A DNA stretch of 36,728 nt. Source: Acidisoma sp035492295. Its GTDB lineage: Bacteria; Pseudomonadota; Alphaproteobacteria; Acetobacterales; Acetobacteraceae. Of this stretch, positions 8,576 through 16,156 are shown piece by piece. The translations under genes and the position numbers were made by a program. The DNA lies in contig NZ_DATJJK010000091.1 in assembly GCF_035492295.1 (NCBI RefSeq), positions 1 through 36,728 on the forward strand, given 5' to 3'. Position 1 is the first letter of the stretch; the number at the start of each line of letters is the position of its first letter. The notes under the pieces are model-generated. The model ran no database searches. It was not told where the DNA came from and saw only the letters and a list, made by a program, of their open reading frames with translations.

Positions 8576-9565
8576 TCATCGCGCCAGCGCGTCGACCGAA
8601 GAACCACCGCCGTGGCGGCGCCGGTATTCGGCCGGTGTCACGCCGACGCGCCGAAGGAAAGCCCGGCGCAGTACGTCGGCATCAGCAAACCCACAGGCGG
8701 CCGCCACCTGCTTTGGCATCTGGCGGCCCTCTTCCAACAGACGGCGGGCCGCTTCCACGCGCGCCATTTCCACCCAGACGGCCGGCGTCATCCCAAGATC
8801 GGCGCGGAACATGCGGGCGAAATGCCGTGGGCTCACCTTCATGCGCTCGGCCAGAGCCGACACGCTATGGTCGAGCGCCGGATAAGCGGCGACCCATCGC
8901 TGCACCTCCTGCAGCGCTGCGCGACCCGCGGGCGCCGCCTCGCCCCGGCGGCTGAACTGCAACTGGCCCCCGGGTCGCTTGAAGAACATGACGAGCTGGG
9001 CAGCGACGGCCATGGCGATCTCCCGCCCCAAATCCTCCTCGACCAGCGCGAGCGCGAGGTCCAGCCCCGCCGTGACGCCGGCGGCCGTGCGCACCCGGCC
9101 GTCACGCAAATAAATCGCATCTTCTTCAAGCAGCACGGCGGGATAGCGCGCCGCCAGAATTTCAGCCACGGCCCAATGGGTGGTAACGCGGACACCATCC
9201 AGCAGCCCGGCCGCCGCTAGGGCAAAGGCGCCGCTGCAAACCGAACCGTAGCGGCGCGCCTGCGACGCTTTCGCCCTGAGCCAGGCGATAAGCGATGCCT
9301 CAATCTCCGTCTTGTCCGCATGCGGGCAGCCGGCGACGAGAAGCGTATCCACCCGCTCCTCGGTCCCCTCGCCCACGATCTCATCGGGGATCAACCGCAC
9401 ACCGGAGGAGCTTGCGATGGGGCCAGGGGCGGTCGCGATCACGGTGAGTTCGTAGGCGGCAAAGCCTGCCTGGACATTCGCCTCCGCGAAGACATCCAGC
9501 GGCCCCGACACGTCCAGAAGTTGCACACCCGGCAAGGCAAGTACCGCGATCCGTCGCTTTTGCAT
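8576..9565 (-). CDS. GlxA-family transcriptional regulator (DJ-1/PfpI domain plus AraC helix-turn-helix)
   Basis: A 329-residue regulator. Residues 1-190 form a DJ-1/PfpI-like domain (IAVLALPGVQLLDVSGPLDV; nucleophile-elbow-like RYGSVCSGAFALAAAGLLDG), thought to sense a small effector. Residues about 225-320 are the AraC-type double helix-turn-helix (VSALAERMKVSPRHFARMFR; VAAACGFADADVLRRAF; GVTPAEYRRR). It is read divergently from the HD-domain gene at 9686, with 120 bases between the start codons, which makes that gene its first candidate target. The ATG at 9565 has AGGAGAGG immediately upstream. Confidence 0.93.
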   Translation of the reverse strand: MQKRRIAVLALPGVQLLDVSGPLDVFAEANVQAGFAAYELTVIATAPGPIASSSGVRLIPDEIVGEGTEERVDTLLVAGCPHADKTEIEASLIAWLRAKASQARRYGSVCSGAFALAAAGLLDGVRVTTHWAVAEILAARYPAVLLEEDAIYLRDGRVRTAAGVTAGLDLALALVEEDLGREIAMAVAAQLVMFFKRPGGQLQFSRRGEAAPAGRAALQEVQRWVAAYPALDHSVSALAERMKVSPRHFARMFRADLGMTPAVWVEMARVEAARRLLEEGRQMPKQVAAACGFADADVLRRAFLRRVGVTPAEYRRRHGGGSSVDALAR

Positions 9566-9685
9566 GAGCCTCTCCTGCCATGTCCGCCTGAGTCCGGTTT
9601 TGTCTTAAATCGACTGAAACCGTTAATTGAAGACATATGAGCCGAAGCCTAGCCTTGGCGCAAGCTTCACCCACAGGAGGACATC

Positions 9686-10327
9686 ATGACGGACATCGAC
9701 CCCCGCGCCGCGATACCGGACAGCAGCCTGGCCCGTGCCATTACGGAATTCGTCCGCGATACCGAGACCGAGCTGCTCTTCAACCATTCCAGCCGCGTCT
9801 ATCACTTCGGCGCCCTCGCCGGGCTGCAGCGCGGCCTCAGTTTCGACCGCGAACTGCTCTATGCCGGCGCCATGTTCCATGACGTGGGGCTGATGCCGAG
9901 CCATAGCAGCGCACATGAGCGCTTCGAAGTGGACGGCGCTTTCGCTGCGAGAGACTTCCTGCGCAGCCACGGCATCTCTGAGGAAGACGCCTATACGGTG
10001 TGGACGGCGATTGCCCTGCACACGACCCCCGGCGTGCCGCAGCACATGCACCCGGTGGTCGCCCTCGTCACCGCGGGCGTCGAGATGGACGTGCTCGGCC
10101 TGACGTACCAGCAGTATTCGGATGTGGAGCGTGAAGCCGTCGTCCGTGCTTTTCCACGCACGCCAAAGTTCAAGGAAGACATCATCCAGGCCTTTTACGA
10201 GGGCATCCGCCATAAGCCGGACACGACCTTCGGCAACGTCAAGGCGGATGTGATCGCGGATAAGGAGCCGCATTTCCATCGCGGCAATTTCTGCAGCGTC
10301 ATCCGCTGCTCGGCCTGGCACGGGTAA
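9686..10327 (+). CDS. HD-domain protein, putative metal-dependent hydrolase
   Basis: A 213-residue soluble protein of the HD superfamily. The metal-binding H...HD...D set is visible as His34 (NHSSRVYHFG), His65-Asp66 (AMFHDVGLM) and Asp135 (VEMDVLG), with His112 as a further candidate ligand. The length and the NHSxRVYxFG start resemble the cyanamide hydratase-like/HD-hydrolase subgroup and not the (p)ppGpp or cyclic-di-GMP enzymes. The substrate is not known, so hydratase activity is only a guess. The start is secure: AGGAGG lies five bases before ATG. It diverges from the GlxA-type regulator and is followed 113 bases later by the TetR gene. Confidence 0.85.
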   Translation: MTDIDPRAAIPDSSLARAITEFVRDTETELLFNHSSRVYHFGALAGLQRGLSFDRELLYAGAMFHDVGLMPSHSSAHERFEVDGAFAARDFLRSHGISEEDAYTVWTAIALHTTPGVPQHMHPVVALVTAGVEMDVLGLTYQQYSDVEREAVVRAFPRTPKFKEDIIQAFYEGIRHKPDTTFGNVKADVIADKEPHFHRGNFCSVIRCSAWHG

Positions 10328-10389
10328 AGCCAGTCTGGCTCATACGCAGACAAGCGGCCGCTTGCTGCCATGCACGGCTTGCGCTTCTT

Positions 10390-10428
10390 CGCCGGATGAC
10401 GAGGGTCATATAAAAACCCCATCCGGCG
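10390..10428. promoter_or_regulatory. 9-bp inverted repeat before the TetR gene
   Basis: CGCCGGATG (10390-10398) and CATCCGGCG (10420-10428) are exact inverted complements separated by 21 AT-richer bases. The right arm abuts the Shine-Dalgarno GGGGGAGG of the TetR gene. It could be an operator overlapping the promoter, an mRNA leader hairpin, or a terminator for the HD gene; no U-run follows, which argues against the last. Confidence 0.4.
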
Positions 10429-10440
10429 GGGGAGGCTGAG

Positions 10441-11025
10441 ATCCGCGTTTCAAAAGCACAGGCTGCCGCGAACCGCGAGCGGGTCATCGAGGCCGCAGCG
10501 AAGCTCTTTCGCGAGCACGGGTTCGACGGCGTCGGCATCGACGCCGTGATGGCGGAGGCCGGCCTTACCCATGGCGGCTTTTACAAAAGCTTCGGCTCCA
10601 AGGACGAGCTGATCGCCGAGGCCTGCCGCCGCGCAGCCGACCGTTCCAACGAGACATGGCGCGCTGAGGAAGAGAAGGCCGCCGATCCCTTGGAAGGGCT
10701 GGTAACGCAGTATCTCTCCATGGGGCATTGCCGCGACCCTGGCTCAGCCTGTCTCTTCGTCACTTTGGCAGGCGATGCCGCCCGGCGTGATTCCGCGGTG
10801 CGGGACGCCTTCGCCGAAGGCCTGCACGGCTTTTCCGGTCACATCGAGGCCCTTCTGCCCCACCTCTGCGCGGAACGCCGCCATGAAACGGCCCTCGCCA
10901 TCGCCGCCACCATGATCGGCGCCGTGACGATCGCCCGCGCGACGAACGACGACGCCTTCGCGGCGAGCGTGCTGCAAGCGGCGCGCGCCTCCATCCTGCA
11001 GCTTGCTGCGGATCAGCAGACCTAA
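10441..11025 (+). CDS. TetR/AcrR-family repressor, apparent ATC start codon
   Basis: A 194-residue TetR-type repressor. The N-terminal helix-turn-helix reads ANRERVIEAAAKLFREHGFD then VGIDAVMAEAGLTHGGFYKSFGSKDEL; the rest is the ligand and dimer domain. The frame is open back to a TAA at 10411, yet it contains no ATG, GTG, TTG or CTG before the GTG at 10546, which lies inside the helix-turn-helix and would destroy it. The ATC at 10441 lies six bases after GGGGGAGG, and starting there gives (M)RVSKAQAAANRERV, the usual N-terminus of this family. I therefore infer ATC initiation; a sequencing error in an ATG is the alternative. The RND efflux operon follows on the same strand with two operator-like dyads between, so it probably represses that pump. 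Confidence 0.85.
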   Translation: MRVSKAQAAANRERVIEAAAKLFREHGFDGVGIDAVMAEAGLTHGGFYKSFGSKDELIAEACRRAADRSNETWRAEEEKAADPLEGLVTQYLSMGHCRDPGSACLFVTLAGDAARRDSAVRDAFAEGLHGFSGHIEALLPHLCAERRHETALAIAATMIGAVTIARATNDDAFAASVLQAARASILQLAADQQT

Positions 11026-11079
11026 CTCCCCCCTCTTTCCTCGTCGCCTCTGAACGGTCGCGCCGCACCGCGTCCATTT

Positions 11080-11128
11080 TAGATGTCCATTACCATCTAT
11101 TTTTGTAATAGATGGTATCCGTCATCTA
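11080..11128. promoter_or_regulatory. Tandem operator candidates TAGATG-N8-CATCTA before the RND operon
   Basis: Two copies of the same dyad, TAGATG-N8-CATCTA, occur at 11080-11099 and 11109-11128, with centres 29 bases apart. They also pair with each other, giving an 11-base perfect inverted repeat (11091-11101 with 11107-11117). The spacers differ in sequence, so the six-base arms are what is conserved, as expected for a homodimeric repressor. They lie between the TetR gene and the efflux adaptor gene. A weak promoter (TTGTAA at 11103, TCTAAG at 11125, 16-base spacer) would overlap the second copy. The likely ligand is the TetR protein encoded just upstream. Confidence 0.7.
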
Positions 11129-11296
11129 AGAGTGGTCGCGCGCCTTCGCACGTGCGAGATAGAGGTGAAGCTCCGCCCCCGGGTCGTCCGGGGTCGATCG
11201 CCACTCGGGGCCAGTCGGGACGAGGAGACGCTTTCTCGCTCTCCCGGCCGCGTGCCTCAAAAATCTTTCAGATTCCTCTGTGACAATAGGCAAACC

Positions 11297-12541
11297 ATGG
11301 ATGACATGACCCGATGGTCGGAGGCCGAGGAGCGCACGCCGCCCCCCGTGCGCTCGCGCTTCCGATGGCGGTTGCTGGTTGGAATCGGCCTTGTGGCCGC
11401 CGCCGGTGCCTTCTGGATGAGCCCCTGGAATCCCATGGGGCAGCGGGCGGCGCAGACCGCTCAGGCGGCCATACCGCCGGCTCCGGTGACCGTCAGCGCG
11501 CCGCTCCAGCGTGCCGTCGCTGCCCAGATCGGCTTTCTTGGCCAGTTCTCGGCGGTTGACCGCGTCGATCTCCGCGCCCAAGTCGGCGGCACGCTGGCCG
11601 AAATCGACTTCAAGGACGGGCAGATCGTGAAGAAGGGCGATCTGCTCTTCGTCATCGACCCGACGCCCTATCAGATCAAGCTTTCGGAGGCGACGGCACA
11701 GCTCACCTCCGCCCAGTCCCACCTCGTGCTGGCGCAACAGGAACTCTACCGCGCCCAAACGCTGAAGCGCACCGATTTCGGCACGGCCGAGAATGTCGAT
11801 CAGCGCCAGGCCGATGTCGGCGCGGCCCAATCCGCTGTGGATGATGCGAAGGCGCAAATCCGCGACGCTGCCTTCGACCTGCAGCATTGCCGGATCACCG
11901 CCCCGTTCACCGGGCGCATCGGCGCGCATCAGGTCTCGGTCGGCAGTCTCATCGCCGGCAGCCGCTATGCGAGCGGCACCACTACGCTGCTCGCCACCAT
12001 CGTCTCGCTCGATCCGATCCATCTCGACTTCGACATGAGCGAGGCCGATTACCTGACCTTTTCGCGTGAGCGCGCGGCCACGCCCGGTCCGCTCGCGGAC
12101 CAGATCGCGTTTCACCTGTCGGACGAGACGCAGTTCACGCATCAGGGAACACTTGATTTCGTGGACAATGAGATCGACCGTTCCAGCGGCACGATCCATG
12201 CGCGCGCGACGGTCAGCAACCCGAACCTGCTGTTGACGCCCGGCGCCTTCGCGCGCATCCGCCTGGCCGTTGCGCCGCCTGCACCGGCCTTGCTGGTGCC
12301 GGATGCGGCCGTTCTGCTCGATCAGAACCAGCACATCGTTATGACCGTGGCACCGGACGGCACGGTCGTGCCGAAGCCCGTCGATACCGGCGATCTGCGC
12401 GGCGGCCTGCGCATCATCCGATCCGGCCTCGCCGCGAATGACCGCGTCATCATCAACGGGCTCATGCGCGCCATGCCGGGCGCGAAGGTAACGCCTGAAC
12501 CCGGCGCCATCGCGTACAACCCTGCTGACGACAAGAGCTGA
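11297..12541 (+). CDS. RND efflux periplasmic adaptor (membrane fusion protein)
   Basis: A 414-residue adaptor that links an inner-membrane RND pump to an outer-membrane channel. A membrane anchor lies at about residues 23-40 (WRLLVGIGLVAAAGAFWM); there is no lipobox cysteine. Then come the lipoyl/barrel-sandwich parts (VDLRAQVGGTLAEIDFKDGQ and CRITAPFTGRIGAHQVSVG), a helical hairpin between them, and beta-barrel and membrane-proximal domains. It is of the MexE/MdtA/AcrA type. The ATG at 11297 is chosen because the frame upstream to 11132 encodes arginine-rich, non-homologous sequence and would begin right at the operator. The pump gene follows after 13 bases. Confidence 0.92.
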   Translation: MDDMTRWSEAEERTPPPVRSRFRWRLLVGIGLVAAAGAFWMSPWNPMGQRAAQTAQAAIPPAPVTVSAPLQRAVAAQIGFLGQFSAVDRVDLRAQVGGTLAEIDFKDGQIVKKGDLLFVIDPTPYQIKLSEATAQLTSAQSHLVLAQQELYRAQTLKRTDFGTAENVDQRQADVGAAQSAVDDAKAQIRDAAFDLQHCRITAPFTGRIGAHQVSVGSLIAGSRYASGTTTLLATIVSLDPIHLDFDMSEADYLTFSRERAATPGPLADQIAFHLSDETQFTHQGTLDFVDNEIDRSSGTIHARATVSNPNLLLTPGAFARIRLAVAPPAPALLVPDAAVLLDQNQHIVMTVAPDGTVVPKPVDTGDLRGGLRIIRSGLAANDRVIINGLMRAMPGAKVTPEPGAIAYNPADDKS

Positions 12542-12554
12542 GGGGAGACCGATC

Positions 12555-15500
12555 ATGCGCCTCGCTCATTTCTTCATCGAGCGGCCGATCTTCGCGATCG
12601 TGCTGAGTGTCTTCCTCACCATCGTGGGTCTCGGCGCTCTGGTGATTCTGCCCATTGCGCAATATCCCGAAATCGTACCGCCGACGGTGCAGATTTCGGC
12701 CGTCTATCCCGGCGCCTCGGCCGAGACGGTGGCCCGCACGGTCGCGACGCCTCTCGAACAGCAGATCAACGGCGTCGAGAACATGCTCTATATGAGCAGC
12801 CAGTCGACCGGTGACGGCAAGCTGACGGTCACCGTCACATTCCGCATCGGCACCGATCTCAATGTCGCGCAGATGCTGACGCAAAACCGGGTGGACAATG
12901 CGCTGTCCCGCCTTCCGGAGGATGTGCAGCGCCAGGGTGTCACGGTACGGAAATCGACGCCGAACATTCTGCTCGCCGTGCATCTCTATTCGCCCGACCA
13001 GTCCCGCGACCTGCTCTACATGTCCAACTATGCGACGCTGCATGTGAAGGACGCCTTGGCCCGCCTGCCGGGCATCGGCGACGTGCAGTATATGGGTGCC
13101 CGCGAATACGCCATGCGCATCTGGCTCGATCCGGACAAGGTCGCTGCCCACGACCTGAATGCGGATGAGGTGCTGGCCGCCCTGCGGGCGCAGAACATCC
13201 AGGTTTCGGCCGGCGTGCTCAACCAGCCGCCCGTGCATTCGGACGAAGCCTATCAGATCAACCTGCAGGCGCTTGGCCGCCTCTCGACCCCTGCTCAGTT
13301 CGCGAACATCGTTCTGAAATCGGATTCAGACGGCCGCGTGACGCGGCTGCGCGATGTCGGCCGCGTCGAGATCGGCGCCGCGGATTACGGCTCCACCAGC
13401 TACATGGACCGCGGTCCCGGCCTGCCGCTGCTCATCTTCGCCCAGCCCGGCGCCAATTCCGTCGCCGTCGACCACGAAGTGACGAGCACGATGCAGCGCC
13501 TGGCCCAGGATTTCCCGCCCGGCCTGTCTTACAAGATCATCTATGACCCGACCGTCTTCATCGGCAAATCCATCCATGAGGTCGTGCAGACGATCTTCGA
13601 GGCGATCCTGCTGGTCGTGCTCGTCGTTATCCTGTTCCTGCAGAGCTGGCGGGCCTCCATCATCCCCGTCATCGCTATTCCCGTCTCTCTCATTGGCACC
13701 TTCGCGATCCTCGCGGCGGTTGGGATATCGCTCAACAACCTCTCGCTCTTTGGCCTTGTGCTCGCCGTCGGCATCGTGGTGGACGATGCCATCGTCGTGG
13801 TCGAGAATGTCGAGCGCAACCTGCATCTCGGCATGGAGCCAAAGGAAGCCGCCCACCGCACCATGGACGAGGTCGGCGTGGCGCTGATCGCGATTGCGCT
13901 GACGCTCTGCGCGGTCTTCGTGCCCTCGGCCTTCCTCTCCGGTATTTCCGGCCAGTTCTTCCGCCAGTTCGCGGTAACGATCGCGGCCTCCACCGTCATC
14001 TCCTGCTTCGTCTCCCTGACCCTGAGCCCGGCGCTGTGTGCGATGCTGTTCAAGGCGCATGTCCGCGGCAACCATGTGCGGCGTAGCCTGGCGCGGCGGT
14101 TTCTTGATGCCGGTTTCGGCCGCTTCAACCGTGGCTTCGACCGGCTTTCCAACGGCTACGGCCAGGCGACCCGCCGGCTGATACGGGCAAGCGCCCTGAT
14201 GCTTGTCGTCTATGCCGGGCTTCTGTTGCTGACCGGCGTGCAGTTCGCGCGCACGCCGACCGGCTTCATCCCCGAACAGGACCAGGGCTATCTCATCACC
14301 GTCGTGCAGTTGCCGCCCGGTGCCTCCCTGGAACGTACCGAGGCTGTGGTGAAACAGGCGGTGGACATCATTCTCTCCACCAAGGGAGTGGAGCATGTGG
14401 CACCCTTCGCGGGGCTTGATGCGACAACCTTCACCGTCGCGTCCAACGCGGGCACGATCTTCTCCGGCCTGCCCTCGCTCTACAGCCACCACATCAAGGG
14501 CGTGACCGCGAATACGGTGCTGGCTGATCTGCGGAAGAGACTGTCGGTCATCCAGGGCGCCTATGTGCTGACCATTCCGCCACCGCCCGTGCCCGGCATC
14601 GGCAGTGCCGGCGGCTTCAAGATGATGCTGCAGGATCAAGCAGGACTTGGCCCGGATGCGCTGGCTCAGGCCGCCCAAGCCCTGGTCGGCGCGGCCAACA
14701 AGGACCCGGCGATCGCCGGCGCCTTTACCCTGTTCAGCGCGCGCTCACCCTCGATCTATCTCGATATTGACCGCGAGAAGGCCGAGATGCTGGGCCTGAC
14801 GCCATCGGATGTCTTCGATACGCTGCAGCTCTATCTCGGCTCACAATATGTCAACGACTTCAACTATCTGGGCCGCACCTTCCAGGTGATTGCACAAGCG
14901 GACGGAAGTTTCCGCCGCAATAGTCAGGACATCTCGCGGCTCAAGGCGCGCAATGCCCAAGGCCAGATGGTGCCCATCGGCAGCGTGGCGCGGCTGCAGC
15001 CGGAAACCATCCCCTACCGCGTGCCGCGCTACGATCTGTTCCCGGCAGCCGAGGTGATGGGCGTCGCCGCACCCGGTGTAGCCACCGGCACGGCGCTCGC
15101 ACATATGGAGGCGCTCGCCCATCAGGTCCTGCCGCATGGCATCGGCTTCGAATGGACGGAACTCGCCTATCAGCAGCAGCAGCAGGGCACGCCGACGCTG
15201 CTGGTTTTCGGCGCTGCGGCACTCTTCGTCTTCCTCGTTCTTGCAGCACAGTATGAGAGCTGGAAGCTGCCCCTCGCCGTGGTGCTGATCGTGCCGATGT
15301 GTTTGCTCGCCTCGGTGAGCGGTCTCCGGCTGCGTGACCTGCCGATCGACATCCTGGCCCAGATCGGGTTCGTGGTGCTGGTGGGCCTGGCTGCCAAGAA
15401 TGCGATCCTGATCGTGGAATTCGCGCGCCAGGCAGAGGATGAAGGGGCGAGCCCGATGGAGGCCGCGGTGCGCGCCGCGCGCACCCGTCTGCGCCCGATC

Positions 15501-15734
15501 CTGATGACCTCCTTCGCCTTCATCCTGGGCGTGGCACCCCTGGTGGTGGCGACAGGCGCGGGCTCGGAAATGCGGCAATCGCTCGGCACCGCCGTCTTCT
15601 TCGGCATGCTGGGGGTGACCGGCTTTGGCCTGCTCTTCACACCCGTCTTCTACACGCTGGTGCGGCGGCTTGGCCGCCGACGCGCCCAGGCCCGCAACGT
15701 GGCAGGCGGCTTCCTCGGCAGACCGGCGCCATGA
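12555..15734 (+). CDS. RND multidrug efflux permease (HAE-1 family)
   Basis: A 1059-residue inner-membrane proton-driven trimeric transporter with 12 membrane helices and two large periplasmic loops. The start FFIERPIFAIVLSVFLTIVG is diagnostic. The proton-relay residues are present: Asp410-Asp411 in GIVVDDAIVVVENVER and Lys948 in GLAAKNAILIVEFARQ. The lengths and motifs match AcrB/MexF-type pumps. The substrate range is unknown. No outer-membrane factor gene follows, so a TolC-like channel encoded elsewhere must be used. It forms a two-gene unit with the adaptor and is followed by a hairpin terminator. Confidence 0.95.
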   Translation: MRLAHFFIERPIFAIVLSVFLTIVGLGALVILPIAQYPEIVPPTVQISAVYPGASAETVARTVATPLEQQINGVENMLYMSSQSTGDGKLTVTVTFRIGTDLNVAQMLTQNRVDNALSRLPEDVQRQGVTVRKSTPNILLAVHLYSPDQSRDLLYMSNYATLHVKDALARLPGIGDVQYMGAREYAMRIWLDPDKVAAHDLNADEVLAALRAQNIQVSAGVLNQPPVHSDEAYQINLQALGRLSTPAQFANIVLKSDSDGRVTRLRDVGRVEIGAADYGSTSYMDRGPGLPLLIFAQPGANSVAVDHEVTSTMQRLAQDFPPGLSYKIIYDPTVFIGKSIHEVVQTIFEAILLVVLVVILFLQSWRASIIPVIAIPVSLIGTFAILAAVGISLNNLSLFGLVLAVGIVVDDAIVVVENVERNLHLGMEPKEAAHRTMDEVGVALIAIALTLCAVFVPSAFLSGISGQFFRQFAVTIAASTVISCFVSLTLSPALCAMLFKAHVRGNHVRRSLARRFLDAGFGRFNRGFDRLSNGYGQATRRLIRASALMLVVYAGLLLLTGVQFARTPTGFIPEQDQGYLITVVQLPPGASLERTEAVVKQAVDIILSTKGVEHVAPFAGLDATTFTVASNAGTIFSGLPSLYSHHIKGVTANTVLADLRKRLSVIQGAYVLTIPPPPVPGIGSAGGFKMMLQDQAGLGPDALAQAAQALVGAANKDPAIAGAFTLFSARSPSIYLDIDREKAEMLGLTPSDVFDTLQLYLGSQYVNDFNYLGRTFQVIAQADGSFRRNSQDISRLKARNAQGQMVPIGSVARLQPETIPYRVPRYDLFPAAEVMGVAAPGVATGTALAHMEALAHQVLPHGIGFEWTELAYQQQQQGTPTLLVFGAAALFVFLVLAAQYESWKLPLAVVLIVPMCLLASVSGLRLRDLPIDILAQIGFVVLVGLAAKNAILIVEFARQAEDEGASPMEAAVRAARTRLRPILMTSFAFILGVAPLVVATGAGSEMRQSLGTAVFFGMLGVTGFGLLFTPVFYTLVRRLGRRRAQARNVAGGFLGRPAP

Positions 15735-15755
15735 CGCAGACAGCCGGACCTGCCG

Positions 15756-15845
15756 GGGCTCATCCCGAGGCCAGATGAGCATCTCGCCCGGATCACGGTT
15801 GTCCGAGGCAAAATAGGGAATGGCCCGAATCGTGACGGGCACCTG
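15756..15845 (-). pseudogene. Short scar of a GH127-like (DUF1680) glycosidase gene, C-terminal end
   Basis: In one minus-strand frame, about 30 codons encode VPVTIRAIPYFASDN followed by RDPGEMLIWPRDEP. This closely recalls the C-terminal strand of GH127 beta-L-arabinofuranosidase-like enzymes, which typically read AIPYxxWxNRGPGEMxVW. No start codon, catalytic domain or nearby stop codon accompanies it, and a terminator hairpin begins ten bases upstream. It would be a remnant left by a deletion or rearrangement at the end of the RND operon. The match is short and from memory, so chance resemblance is possible. Confidence 0.4.
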
Positions 15846-15852
15846 TGTCCTG

Positions 15853-15880
15853 GGGGGCGGTTCTGTAGAGGACCGCCCCC
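15853..15880 (+). terminator. Hairpin terminator candidate after the RND operon
   Basis: A perfect nine-base stem GGGGGCGGT (15853-15861) and ACCGCCCCC (15872-15880), extendable by G-U pairs on both ends, with a ten-base loop. It lies 118 bases after the RND pump stop codon. The following sequence TCTGCATTGGTTT gives only a weak U-tract. Confidence 0.5.
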
Positions 15881-16156
15881 TCTGCATTGGTTTCCCGTAG
15901 GCCAGCATGGACAACGCCGGCGCGGCAGGATGCCGATCATCACGACAAAATTTTTCGCTAAATACAATTGCGCACAAACAACGGAATCAATCCTCAGCGC
16001 CCCTTTCCTCAGAAACACTGATTGTCCTGTAGTAAAAAATACGGCTAGCATACCATCGACACTATAAGTTTCGCCGCCGCCGGGCCCGTTGTCAGAACCG
16101 GGGGCGGCCAACAAGCGCGGGCCAGCTCAAGGCACCGGCAAACGAAGGAAACGACC

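Larger units (their letters stand above)
15735..16156. promoter_or_regulatory. 422-base intergenic region and promoter area of the ABC importer operon
   Basis: No intact gene is visible. The left part holds the GH127-like scar and the terminator. From about 15940 it turns AT-rich, which stands out in this genome. A possible promoter is TTGTCC (16022-16027), 18 bases, TAGCAT (16046-16051). A leader hairpin of ten bases with one mismatch (16074-16083 with 16098-16107) follows, then AAGGAA six bases before the ATG at 16157. The promoter call is by consensus similarity only. Confidence 0.4.

Noticed and set aside
11132..11296. In-frame GTG extension of the RND adaptor to 11132
   Set aside because: It would begin directly beside the operator and adds arginine-rich sequence before a normal adaptor N-terminus.
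13326..14678. A 450-codon minus-strand open frame inside the RND pump gene
   Set aside because: Fully antisense to a gene with strong family motifs; the translation is rich in Asp, His and Arg without recognisable motifs.
15940..16070. AT-rich stretch considered as a mobile-element or phage attachment remnant
   Set aside because: No terminal repeats, target duplication or integrase is seen; it is better explained as a promoter region.
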